64,000 bases of DNA from Kribbella sindirgiensis (lineage in GTDB: Bacteria; Actinomycetota; Actinomycetes; Propionibacteriales; Kribbellaceae). Positions 51,713-59,513 of this stretch are shown one piece after another. The notes below the pieces were generated by a model, which was not told where the DNA came from, did no database searches, and saw nothing but the letters and a program-made list of their open reading frames with translations. The position numbers were made by a program, and so were the translations under genes. Each line of letters begins with the position of its first letter. Within the stretch, counting starts at the first letter, position 1. The DNA lies in assembly GCF_004331435.1 (NCBI RefSeq), contig NZ_SJKA01000013.1, forward strand, positions 124,001 to 188,000, written 5' to 3'.

Positions 51713-52045
51713 TCAGCGCCAGAGCGAGAACAGCAGGCCGATCAGGCCGACCACGCCGATCGTTGCTCCGAGCATCAGCGGGAGCTTGGTCACCGGGAGT
51801 GCGCCACCGCGACGGATCGCGGTCAGATTGAGCTGCCAGCGCCGGAACGCGCCCGCGGTCGTCACGATCCCGGCGAGGACCAGGACGATGCCGATGACCT
51901 TGGCCGGCAAGCGGTCCGGTCCCAGATCGAGGAACTGCACCGCGGACAGCCCGCCTGCGTAACAGGCCAGGGAGGTCCGCAGGTAGGCCAGATAGGTCCG
52001 TTCGTTCGCCAGGGTGAAGCGGTAGTCGGGCTCCTCCTCCGTCAT
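51713..52045 (-). CDS. DUF202 (YidH-like) membrane protein
   Basis: A 110-residue protein with the motif DYRFTLANERTYLAYLRTSLAC (about 7-28) and three helices, the YidH branch of DUF202. Paired DUF202 genes are common in bacteria and may form a hetero-complex. Its ATG overlaps the GH3 gene stop (ATGA), so the three genes are translationally linked. Function is unknown. Confidence 0.88.
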   Translation of the reverse strand: MTEEEPDYRFTLANERTYLAYLRTSLACYAGGLSAVQFLDLGPDRLPAKVIGIVLVLAGIVTTAGAFRRWQLNLTAIRRGGALPVTKLPLMLGATIGVVGLIGLLFSLWR

Positions 52046-53304
52046 CCGCAGCTCACCAGGCCGTAGTCCTCTTTCAGCGTCAGCACACGACGCACGCTAC
52101 TCGTCAGCTGCGCGGCGAAGAATTTGTCCTGCTGCGCCTTGGCGACCAGCGCCGCCACCATCTCGGGGGTGAGGCCCGCCTTCGCGTTGATGACGATGTC
52201 GCCGCCGGCCGCCACGAACCGGGTCGCGCGCTCGCCGGCAGGGACCGCGGCCACCTCCGCCGCGGCGCCGACGTCATCGGTGATCACGACCCCGCGCCAG
52301 CCCAGATCGCCGCGCACCATGCCCTGGATGACGGTCGGCGAGAACACCGCGCGGTTCTTCGGATCGATCTTCGTGTACGTCACGGTCGAGATCATCACCA
52401 TCGACGTACCGGCCTTGATCCCGTTCGCGAACGGCTGCAGGTCGGCGTCGCCGCGCTCGGTGACGTTGTCGACGACCCCGGAGGAGAAGTCGGTGTTGCC
52501 ACGCACGCGCCCGAGGCCCGGGAAATGTTTGACCGACGTCGCGATCCCCGCGTTGCGCATGCCCTGGACGAAGGCCCGCACGCCCTGACCGGCTTCTTCA
52601 GGCGTGTCGCCGTACTCACGGTCCAGCTGGCCGATCGGTGCGTTCTGGGACTTGAGCGAGCTGGGTACGACGTCGGCGACCGGCGCGAGGTCCACGTTGA
52701 CGCCGGCCTCCTTCAGTTGGCTGCCCCAATGCTGCGCCTGTGCGGTGAGCTTGGAACTCGACCAGGTGCCCTGCACCGTGGCCGCCGGGATCCGGTCGAA
52801 CCCGGAACCCTTGAGACGCTGGATCTGACCGCCTTCCTGGTCCGCGGCGATCAACGGGCGGACGCCTTTCACCGTCGCGGCCGTGTTCACCGCGGCCATC
52901 GCCGTCCGGGTGTGCGAGAGGCTGCCGCCGTTGCCGACCAGGAACACGCTGCCGGACTTCTCCTGCTGTACGACGGCGCGCTGGGCGGACGTCATACCGG
53001 TGGAGTCGATCCCGGTCATGATCAGCTGTGCGGCCTTCTCCCGCAGGGTCAGGATCCGCAGCTTCTGGTCGACGCAGCCTGCCGCGCTGGTCGGCGGTTT
53101 CGAGGTCGGGGTCGCGCTCGGTGTGGCTGTGGGCGTATCTGTGGGCGTATCCGTGGGCGTGTCTGTGGGCGTTGTCGCCGGATCGTCGGTCACCGGGATC
53201 GAGGACGACGGCACGGTGCTCGGTCCCGCGGTCGGGGAGCCACTGTCGCCGCAGCCGGTCACGGCGAGGGCAGTCAGCGCGATCAGCGTGACCGGGCGCC
53301 TCAT
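52042..53304 (-). CDS. GH3 beta-N-acetylglucosaminidase-like lipoprotein (NagZ type)
   Basis: A 420-residue lipoprotein. The lipobox ending VTGC (Cys near 18) is followed by a Thr/Pro/Asp repeat linker (TDTPTDTPTDTPTATPS, about 40-60) and a GH3 catalytic domain with LIAADQEGGQIQRLKG, VKHFPGLGRVRGNTD and VVITDDVGAAAEV, the Asp of the latter being the likely nucleophile. NagZ-type enzymes cut GlcNAc from muropeptides; here the enzyme would act outside the membrane. The linker DNA is a run of imperfect 12-base repeats. MarR is next upstream and DUF202 genes follow. Confidence 0.9.
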   Translation of the reverse strand: MRRPVTLIALTALAVTGCGDSGSPTAGPSTVPSSSIPVTDDPATTPTDTPTDTPTDTPTATPSATPTSKPPTSAAGCVDQKLRILTLREKAAQLIMTGIDSTGMTSAQRAVVQQEKSGSVFLVGNGGSLSHTRTAMAAVNTAATVKGVRPLIAADQEGGQIQRLKGSGFDRIPAATVQGTWSSSKLTAQAQHWGSQLKEAGVNVDLAPVADVVPSSLKSQNAPIGQLDREYGDTPEEAGQGVRAFVQGMRNAGIATSVKHFPGLGRVRGNTDFSSGVVDNVTERGDADLQPFANGIKAGTSMVMISTVTYTKIDPKNRAVFSPTVIQGMVRGDLGWRGVVITDDVGAAAEVAAVPAGERATRFVAAGGDIVINAKAGLTPEMVAALVAKAQQDKFFAAQLTSSVRRVLTLKEDYGLVSCG

Positions 53305-53305
53305 C

Positions 53306-53791
53306 TCAGTTTCGCTCCCACGCCGCGCGGTCGACGGTGTCACCGGAATGCCGGGCCAGGGTCGCGCAGACGTCGTACAGGTGCTCGACCTGCTCGGGGC
53401 TGAGTGCGTCGAAGATCGATTTGCGGACCTCCTCGACATGACCGGGGGCCGTGTCGACGAGCTTCTGCCGTCCGAGTTCGGTGAGGATCGCGACCTGGCC
53501 GCGGCGGTCGGACTCGATCCCCTCGCGCTTCACCCAGCCGTTCTGCTCGAGCCGGTTGACCGCGTGCGAGAGCCGGCTGCGGGAGCCCTGGGTGGCGACC
53601 GCGAGTTCACTCATCCGCAGCCGGTTGGCAGGCGCTTCGGACAGCCGGACGAGAATCTCGTAGTACGTGTGCGGAATTCCGGCGTCGCGCTGCAGTTGCT
53701 GCTCGATCCGGCTGCTCACTACGCGCTGCGCCGCGATGTACGCACGCCAGGCCTGGGCCTCTGTCTGGTTCAGCCACCGGGGTTCCGCCAT
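53306..53791 (-). CDS. MarR-family transcriptional regulator
   Basis: A 161-residue winged-helix regulator with MSELAVATQGSRSRLSHAVNRLEQNGWVKRE (about 60-90) as the DNA-binding part. MarR proteins usually respond to small aromatic or oxidant ligands. ATG 53791 is preferred over the GTG at 53812 because GCGGGG lies just before it. Its 5' part overlaps the 3' end of the DMT transporter gene by 185 bases in another frame. The GH3 lipoprotein gene starts 2 bases after its stop, so the two may be co-transcribed. Confidence 0.88.
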   Translation of the reverse strand: MAEPRWLNQTEAQAWRAYIAAQRVVSSRIEQQLQRDAGIPHTYYEILVRLSEAPANRLRMSELAVATQGSRSRLSHAVNRLEQNGWVKREGIESDRRGQVAILTELGRQKLVDTAPGHVEEVRKSIFDALSPEQVEHLYDVCATLARHSGDTVDRAAWERN

Positions 53792-54671
53792 CCCCGCAGC
53801 GTACTTGTTCACCGATCCGAATCAGCAGTACGGCGGCAGCGCACACCAGCATGCCGACGACGGCGAGCGCGCCGATCGTCTCGTGGAACAGCAGAAACGC
53901 GAACACCATCGTGGTCGGCGGAACCAGGTAGAGCAGCGAACTGATGCGTGTTGCGCCGGAGAGCTTGAGGTTGACCAGGTACAGCCCCCAGCCGCCGCCG
54001 GTTGCCAGCAACACCAGCCAGAGCACCGCGCCGTAGAAGCCCGGCTGCTCGGGCACGGTCAGTCGATGGGACGACGCGGCCAATGCGGTGAACAGGACTG
54101 CTGACACGAGGCTCTGGATTGCCAGTGCGTCCAGGGAGTTCGTCGCCGGCTTTCGGTGCCGATCGAGGCAGGTGCCCGCGACCAGGCCGAGGAGACCGCC
54201 GATCGGGATCAGGAAGAGGAGCGGTGAACCGTGGCCGGCGCCGAGGTCGTCGGCGACGACCAGACCGACGCCGAGCAGACCGATGAACAGTCCTAGCCAT
54301 TGGCGCGGGCTGACCCGTTCGCCGAGCAGCGGTCCGGCGACGGTCGCGATCAGGATCGGCTGGAGCGACCCGATGAGCGCGGTGACACCGGCCGTGATGC
54401 CGTGGTCGATGCCGGTGAAGATCAGGCCCAGGTAGACGAACTGGGTGAGGACGGCCATCCACACCTGGCTCACGAGGTCCCGGCGGGAGATCCGCGGCCG
54501 CCGGATCGCCAGCACCACGACAGCGATCGCGCCCGCGACGAGGAATCGCCAGGCGAGCAGGTCGAACGCGTTCGTGTACTCCGTCCCCCAGCGCGCACCG
54601 ATGAAGCCGCAGCTCCAGAACACGACGAACCCGGTCCCGGCAGCCAGCGTGAGCGCCCTGTGCGTGATCAT
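53607..54671 (-). CDS. EamA/DMT-family transporter with out-of-frame tail
   Basis: A 354-residue drug/metabolite transporter with about ten helices and two EamA repeats (WSCGFIGARWGTEYTNAFDL early, and GGWGLYLVNLKLSGATRISSL in the second half). Family proteins end near residue 290 (AAAVLLIRIGEQ), but this frame runs on for about 65 polar residues, which lie opposite nothing and overlap the MarR gene in a different frame. The tail (DRGPGLACVHRGAARSEQP) has no domain character. Either the old stop was lost or translation truly extends. It is divergent from a TetR gene that probably controls it. Confidence 0.85.
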   Translation of the reverse strand: MITHRALTLAAGTGFVVFWSCGFIGARWGTEYTNAFDLLAWRFLVAGAIAVVVLAIRRPRISRRDLVSQVWMAVLTQFVYLGLIFTGIDHGITAGVTALIGSLQPILIATVAGPLLGERVSPRQWLGLFIGLLGVGLVVADDLGAGHGSPLLFLIPIGGLLGLVAGTCLDRHRKPATNSLDALAIQSLVSAVLFTALAASSHRLTVPEQPGFYGAVLWLVLLATGGGWGLYLVNLKLSGATRISSLLYLVPPTTMVFAFLLFHETIGALAVVGMLVCAAAVLLIRIGEQVRCGDGGTPVAEPDRGPGLACVHRGAARSEQPDRAATAARRRNSAHVLRDSRPAVRSACQPAADE

Positions 54672-54697
54672 GGAAGACGGTAACCACACCGGTCGGT

Positions 54698-54710
54698 ATA
54701 CTGTCAGTAT
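54698..54710. promoter_or_regulatory. ATACTG-T-CAGTAT palindrome, candidate TetR operator
   Basis: A perfect 6+1+6 inverted repeat lies across the TetR start codon and between the two divergent starts (54671 and 54709), with GGTCGG and CTCGACC flanks that extend the symmetry loosely. It fits an operator for the adjacent TetR protein controlling itself and the transporter. Confidence 0.65.
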
Positions 54711-55329
54711 GCTCGACCAACAGGTGAGACTGATCGTGAACCGCGAGGTCCGTGCGGCGCCGCGGCTGACCCCGGCCGGCGAGCGCATCCTGGCGGCCGC
54801 GTCGACGCTGTTCTACGAGCAGGGGATCCGGACCGTCGGCGTCGATGCGATCGCCGCGGCCGCGGACGTGACGAAGAAGACGCTGTACGACCGGTTCGGA
54901 TCGAAGGACCGGCTGATCGCGGCGTACCTGGAGCAGCGGGACCGAACCTGGCACCAGTTCCTGGACGAACAGCTCGCCACGCGGAACCCGGCCACACCCG
55001 AGGCGGTGATCCTGGTGCTGTTCGCCGCGCTGACGGACTGGCTCGCCGGGTCACGCAACGGATGCGGATTCATCAACGCGAGCGTCGAGCTGGCCGCGCC
55101 GGACCACCCGGCGATGCCGGTGATCGTCGGCCAGAAGCAGTGGATGCGGTCCGAGTTCGAGGCGCAGGCGCGGGCGGCGGGGTTTGCAGACCCGGGAGAG
55201 CTGGCCGATCGGCTGTTGCTGCTCCATGAAGGTGCGCTGGTCAGTTACCGGGTCGCGGCGATGACTTCGGCGCCGGAGGTCGCTGCGCGGGCGGCCGCCG
55301 ATCTGCTGGCCAGGTGGCCACGGGTCTAG
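54709..55329 (+). CDS. TetR-family transcriptional regulator
   Basis: A 206-residue regulator with the TetR helix-turn-helix in TVGVDAIAAAADVTKKTLYDRFGSKDRLIAAYLEQR (about 42-78), followed by a helical ligand domain (CGFINASVELAAPDHPA). It most likely represses itself and the divergent DMT transporter through the palindrome over its start codon. The ligand is unknown. ATG 54709 gives MLDQQVRL; in-frame extension upstream lies in the transporter promoter and is rejected. Confidence 0.92.
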   Translation: MLDQQVRLIVNREVRAAPRLTPAGERILAAASTLFYEQGIRTVGVDAIAAAADVTKKTLYDRFGSKDRLIAAYLEQRDRTWHQFLDEQLATRNPATPEAVILVLFAALTDWLAGSRNGCGFINASVELAAPDHPAMPVIVGQKQWMRSEFEAQARAAGFADPGELADRLLLLHEGALVSYRVAAMTSAPEVAARAAADLLARWPRV

Positions 55330-55353
55330 GTGTTGCAGGCTAGGTGTTGCTCG

Positions 55354-56019
55354 CTAGGTGTTGGTTCGTTTGGTGATGGTCAGGCCGACAAGGCGGGACA
55401 CGACCATGGCGACGTACCCGAGGCCGGCGAGCTGTTCGAGCATCACGACCGAGCGGCCCCAGGACGTGATCGGGACGATGTCGCTCAGGCCGGTGCTGGA
55501 CAGCGTCGTGAAGCTAAGGAACAGCAGCTCCATCCAGGTACGATCGTTGGCCGGGTCAACAGCCGCCGTGAAGCTGCCGGGGACGAGAACCTGGACGAAC
55601 ACGTACAGATAGGCGAAACCCCAAGCCACCAAGGTGAAAGTGGCTCCCGTCGCGAAGAGCTCGTCGACGCTGACCTCGTGGTCGGACAGCATGTACCGGA
55701 GCAGGCTGTACGCCGCGTAGAAGTAGAAGGCCGCATGCAGCGCGCCGGAGATCGCGATCACTGGCTGAGTCGGATTGAACGCGTCGACCACCGACAACGC
55801 CACCGCAGGGATCCCCAGGCAGACGCTGACCCAGGTGAGTCCAGGAGTCGCGCGGACGGACACGACCGCGAGCACCAGCACGACGATGCCGAGAATCTCG
55901 AACGCGACCCGTCCGGACCGCGATCCCTCCATCGCCGGATAAACAAGCACACCAAGCAACTGCACAACCAACAACACCGCCGACGGATTCCGCCTGGCGT
56001 GACCCAGCATGCTCGTCAT
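55354..56019 (-). CDS. Two-domain membrane protein with ion-channel pore, altered filter
   Basis: A 221-residue membrane protein with about six helices. The C-terminal part has the build of a two-helix potassium-channel pore: helix (TLVAWGFAYLYVFVQVL), pore loop FLSFTTLSSTGLSDIVPITSWGRS, then a final helix. The usual filter TVGYGD reads STGLSD here, so selectivity is uncertain. The start overlaps the stop of the thioesterase gene (ATGA). Between 55330 and 55353 there is only a short repeat of TAGGTGTTG. The role is unknown. Confidence 0.8.
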   Translation of the reverse strand: MTSMLGHARRNPSAVLLVVQLLGVLVYPAMEGSRSGRVAFEILGIVVLVLAVVSVRATPGLTWVSVCLGIPAVALSVVDAFNPTQPVIAISGALHAAFYFYAAYSLLRYMLSDHEVSVDELFATGATFTLVAWGFAYLYVFVQVLVPGSFTAAVDPANDRTWMELLFLSFTTLSSTGLSDIVPITSWGRSVVMLEQLAGLGYVAMVVSRLVGLTITKRTNT

Positions 56020-56522
56020 ACCTGCTCGCGGGAGGCGATGATCGCTGCGCGGCGGGCCAACCGGTGACTCCGGCGGATCTCGGCCTCGCGCAGCCGCCGA
56101 CGGTCCTCATCGGTCTCCGGAACCGCCTGCGGCACCTGCCGCGGCTTCCCCTCCTCGTCGACCGCCACGAACACCAGATACGCCGACGCGACATGGACCT
56201 GCGGGCCGACCGCATCCCACCGATCGGCAGTGATCCGTACGCCGACCTCCATCGAACTCCGCCCGGTCCAGTTCACCTGCGCACTGAAATGCACGACATC
56301 ACCGACCCGCACCGGGACCAGGAACACCATCTCGTCCATCGACGCGGTCACCGCAGGCCCACCCGAATGCCGCGCCGCAACCACACCGGCCACCGAGTCG
56401 ACCAACGTCATGATCACGCCGCCGTGCACGGTGCCGAGCAGATTCGTCTCGTTCTGCGCGGTGATATGCGACAACGACAACCGCGTCTCCGAGGTAGGGC
56501 GCGCCAACGGACTGCTGCTCAT
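56016..56522 (-). CDS. Acyl-CoA thioesterase (hotdog fold)
   Basis: A 168-residue hotdog thioesterase of the YciA/cytosolic type, with NLLGTVHGGVIMTLVDSVAGVVA (about 27-50) containing the catalytic-helix region, MDEMVFLVPVRVGDVV, and EVGVRITADRW. It splits acyl-CoA esters in the cytosol. ATG 56522 has GAGGAG upstream. It is translationally coupled to the ion-channel-like gene downstream (ATGA), an odd pairing. Confidence 0.9.
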   Translation of the reverse strand: MSSSPLARPTSETRLSLSHITAQNETNLLGTVHGGVIMTLVDSVAGVVAARHSGGPAVTASMDEMVFLVPVRVGDVVHFSAQVNWTGRSSMEVGVRITADRWDAVGPQVHVASAYLVFVAVDEEGKPRQVPQAVPETDEDRRRLREAEIRRSHRLARRAAIIASREQV

Positions 56523-56705
56523 ACAACTCCTCGACTCACTCCGGCAGATCCCGGCCGCAGCGTATCCCGCCCACACCTGATCACCACCCGCGACAGCAAC
56601 GGTTACCCCCTTCTTCGCCGGGGGTGGTTTGTCCACAGGTTCGGATCGGTGTGCTCGGGGGCGGGTCGATCCTCGTACTTTCTCTGCCGACAAGGAGGAC
56701 CGACG

Positions 56706-57668
56706 ATGCCCATCGACACCACCGAACATGCCCACGGCAACAACTCCCCTCATTCCAGCGGTCCCGACCCGGTGCTGCCGCCACTGTCCAGGCGGCAGGC
56801 CGATCGGTTCGTGCATCTCGCCCTGCGCACAGCGGCGGACCTCGGTCTCGCCGTCAGCTACCAGGGCGGCGCCGCGCTCGTGCCCACCGACCGATCCGCC
56901 GGCAACCCCGTGCTCGGACTCAGCAATCTCGCGCGCATCCTCGCCCACTTCGACGAGGACCGCTGGCCACTGCTCATCGAGGAGCACTTCCGCCAACTCC
57001 TGGAGCAGCTCCGCCAAGGACCACCAAAACCACCCGACGATCCCGAGCGAGAGCTGATCCAGCGGCTCGTCCCTCGCGACGCGCTGCCGAAGGACTGGAC
57101 CGCGGATCGCCCCGACTTCCTCCCCGGCCTGATCTCCGTCCCGTCCGCGGAGGCCGGAGGCGTCCTGACCATGTACCTCGAGCCGGCCGACCTGGGCCTC
57201 ACCTGGTCGGACGCCGAACGCTTCGGCCTCACCAACCTCCGCACCATCGAGGACCAGGTCGAGTACGTCGACCACGACGACATCCGCATCGCCTTCGTCT
57301 CCGGCACCACGTTCGCAGCCTCCCGCGCGCTCGTCCTCGACACCGTTCTGCGTGAGTCCTTACACGTCGAGCACGCACCGTACGGCGTCCTCGCCGCGGT
57401 CCCCGCCCGGGACACGTTGCTCCTGCACGTGATCGATGGCCTGACCGTCATCCCGGCACTCGGCGTCCTGCTGAACGTCGCCGCCCGCTGCCACGCCCGT
57501 GACCCCGGCCCGCTGTCACCAGACGTCTACCTGGTGACCCCCGACTTCACCTGGCACCCCGCCACGACCGCACTACCCGACCACACACCCCTCCGGTTGT
57601 CCCCCGCGCTCGAAGACCTGACCAAGGTCCTCGCAACACGGGAGTCAACCACCGATTTCCGCAAGTAG
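56706..57668 (+). CDS. Hypothetical protein, weakly YtpQ/DUF1444-like
   Basis: A 320-residue soluble protein. Blocks such as LTWSDAERFGLTNLRTIE, FAASRALVLDTVLRE and GVLAAVPARDTLLLHVID recall the layout of the DUF1444/YtpQ family (a xxAxxNLxxx block, a xSxIL block and an AVPSRD block), but I cannot be sure. The ATG has a perfect AAGGAGGA ribosome site. It stands alone, with a TGTCCACAGG-type stretch upstream. No membrane segment or catalytic motif is seen. Confidence 0.65.
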   Translation: MPIDTTEHAHGNNSPHSSGPDPVLPPLSRRQADRFVHLALRTAADLGLAVSYQGGAALVPTDRSAGNPVLGLSNLARILAHFDEDRWPLLIEEHFRQLLEQLRQGPPKPPDDPERELIQRLVPRDALPKDWTADRPDFLPGLISVPSAEAGGVLTMYLEPADLGLTWSDAERFGLTNLRTIEDQVEYVDHDDIRIAFVSGTTFAASRALVLDTVLRESLHVEHAPYGVLAAVPARDTLLLHVIDGLTVIPALGVLLNVAARCHARDPGPLSPDVYLVTPDFTWHPATTALPDHTPLRLSPALEDLTKVLATRESTTDFRK

Positions 57669-57749
57669 CAGATGCCCAGAGCAACTACCAGTACCTAGGT
57701 CCGATCTGGCGATCCTCCCCCGCAGTAGGCGATGGATCACCAGGCGGGA

Positions 57750-58373
57750 CTACTCACCAGGAGGTGTGAAATGCCCAGGCCAGTCGGAGTAGCGGATGCG
57801 GGTGATCGAGCGGACCTCGCCGATCGTGGACCACTCGTCCTTGCCGAGCCGGGCGAGCGGGCGGAGCCGACGGACGTCGGGGTGGTCGCCGTCCAGTACG
57901 TCGGCGTCGATCGCCAGGTGCCGGACCTGACCGATGACGAGGGTGCAGTCGCCGAGTTCGAGAGTGGTGTGCAGCGTGCACTCGAGCGCCACCGGCGACT
58001 CCGCGACCCGCGGTACGGCGACCGTCCGGGAGGGCTCGGTCGTCACGCCGATCGCCTCGAACTCGGAGACCTCCGCCGGGAAGTTCGTCCCGGACGCGTT
58101 GACCTGTTCGTAGAGCTGCTCGGCAGCGAAGTTCACCACGAACTCGCCGGTCGCCTCGACGTTGTTCAGGCTGTCCTTGCGGCCCACCGAGGTGAACTGC
58201 ACCATCGGCGGCTGCACGGACGAAACGGTGAAGAACGAGTGCGGTGCCAGGTTCAGCACGCCCTCGGCCGATCGGCTGGACACCCACGCGATCGGGCGCG
58301 GCACGACCACCGAGTTCAGCAGCGCATAGAACTCCCGTCGTCCGACGGCCTCCGGATTCACATCGACACGCAC
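57750..58373 (-). CDS. Flavin reductase family protein
   Basis: A 207-residue FMN-binding split-barrel protein. Marks are VVPRPIAWVSSRSAEGVLNLAPHSFFTV (about 24-51) and GRKDSLNNVEATGEFVVNF (about 63-82), typical of flavin reductases that supply reduced FMN to partner oxygenases. No partner is adjacent. It starts at a GTG and ends close to the unknown gene at 57668. It is divergent from the phosphotransferase gene, whose upstream region holds a 34-base duplication. Confidence 0.88.
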   Translation of the reverse strand: MRVDVNPEAVGRREFYALLNSVVVPRPIAWVSSRSAEGVLNLAPHSFFTVSSVQPPMVQFTSVGRKDSLNNVEATGEFVVNFAAEQLYEQVNASGTNFPAEVSEFEAIGVTTEPSRTVAVPRVAESPVALECTLHTTLELGDCTLVIGQVRHLAIDADVLDGDHPDVRRLRPLARLGKDEWSTIGEVRSITRIRYSDWPGHFTPPGE

Positions 58374-58392
58374 GCCCGAAGTACATCAAACT

Positions 58393-58460
58393 CGGTGGAC
58401 GCCGCCGTACCCCGGCTCGCGGAGTTCGGTGGAGGCCGCCGTACGCCGCCTCGCGGAGCC
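58393..58460. repeat. 34-bp tandem duplication upstream of the phosphotransferase gene
   Basis: CGGTGGACGCCGCCGTACCC with its following CGGCTCGCGGAGTT (58393-58426) is repeated with a few changes at 58427-58460. It lies between the divergent flavin reductase and phosphotransferase starts, where a regulator could bind both copies. Confidence 0.7.
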
Positions 58461-58493
58461 GGGCGGCGATTCGCGCGGACGAGGAGATACGGA

Positions 58494-59405
58494 TTGGGTG
58501 CGGAGCTCGACTTCCTGGACCAAGTGGCTGCTGTGGCGCGGCGTCACGGCGTCGATCCCGGTGACGTGCAGGAGGTTGCCGGCGGGGTGGCCAACCGGGG
58601 TTTCGTGCTCGGGGACGATCTGTTCCTGCGGGTGTGCCGGCCCGGGTTCGAGGCCGATCTGCTGAAGGAAACCCACGTCGTGCCGGCCGCTCGATCCGTC
58701 GGGGTGCTGACACCCGCGATCGTCGAGTACGACGACAGCGGCCGCCTCCTCGCCGCCCCCTACGCGCTCATGGAACGAGTCCACGGCACCGAGCCCACCA
58801 CCCTCCCCACCAACCTCGCGCCCCAACTCGCCCACCTCCACCAACTCGAACGAACCCCCGCCCTCCCCAACCCAGACCATTCAAGGATGGAGTTGGCCGG
58901 CGTGGGTGAGGATGGGTGGGGGGATCCGTGGGGGACGGTTGAGGGGCTTGCTGGGCAGGGGTATGTGGATCCGGGGACTGCCAGCTGGTTGAGCGGGTGG
59001 TTCTCGCGGCTTGCGGAGCGGATCGACGGGAGTGGGCCGAAGGTGCTGATCCACGGGGATGTTGCCGCTCACAACCTTCTCGCCGGGCCGGACGGGGACC
59101 TCCGTGCGCTCATCGACTGGGGTGACGCGGCCTGGGCGCCACGCGCGATGGACTTCGCCAAGCTCCCGCTGACCCAGGTCGCCGTACTGCTTCCCGAGTA
59201 CCTCCGGCACTCCCAGTCACCGGAGTCCGAGGAAGAGCTTGCCGCCGCCGTCCTCTGGTTCCACCTGTCCTGGGGTCTCGCCAAACTCCCCGCCGCCCCG
59301 TGGCCGGGCCAACGGCACTGGACCGCTCCCACCACCAGCCGCCTGCTCAACATCCTGCACTTCTTCACCACCGCTCCACCGGCCCCCTGGTCCGAACTCA
59401 CCTAG
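58494..59405 (+). CDS. Aminoglycoside phosphotransferase-family kinase
   Basis: A 303-residue APH/choline-kinase-type protein. Catalytic IHGDVAAHNLLAG (about 185-197) and metal-binding ALIDWGDAAWAPRAMDFAKL (about 205-224) are intact, and VAGGVANRGFVLGDDLFLRV forms the start of the nucleotide fold. Such enzymes phosphorylate small molecules, sometimes antibiotics, but the substrate cannot be read here. TTG 58494 is chosen for the GAGGAGA six bases ahead. A patch at 58780-58880 is rich in CCC and CACC, with codon use unlike the rest. Confidence 0.82.
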   Translation: MGAELDFLDQVAAVARRHGVDPGDVQEVAGGVANRGFVLGDDLFLRVCRPGFEADLLKETHVVPAARSVGVLTPAIVEYDDSGRLLAAPYALMERVHGTEPTTLPTNLAPQLAHLHQLERTPALPNPDHSRMELAGVGEDGWGDPWGTVEGLAGQGYVDPGTASWLSGWFSRLAERIDGSGPKVLIHGDVAAHNLLAGPDGDLRALIDWGDAAWAPRAMDFAKLPLTQVAVLLPEYLRHSQSPESEEELAAAVLWFHLSWGLAKLPAAPWPGQRHWTAPTTSRLLNILHFFTTAPPAPWSELT

Positions 59406-59417
59406 GGCACCCGCCCC

Positions 59418-59442
59418 GATCAAGAACCCCGTCTTCTTGATC
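59418..59442. terminator. Small hairpin after the phosphotransferase gene
   Basis: GATCAAGAA (59418-59426) pairs with TTCTTGATC (59434-59442) around CCCCGTC. It is AT-rich for this genome and lies 12 bases after the stop. It may be a weak terminator or a regulator site for the aldo/keto reductase gene 70 bases on. Confidence 0.5.
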
Positions 59443-59513
59443 TCAGCGATGCGGTTTCTGCTTGAAAACAAGGGGGTTTGCACTTGTTGTGACATGAGGC
59501 AGACTGGGGTTCT

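Noticed and set aside
53100..53175. GGGCGTATCTGTGGGCGTATC-type repeats, considered as a repeat element
   Set aside because: They encode the Thr/Pro/Asp linker of the GH3 lipoprotein and need no other explanation.
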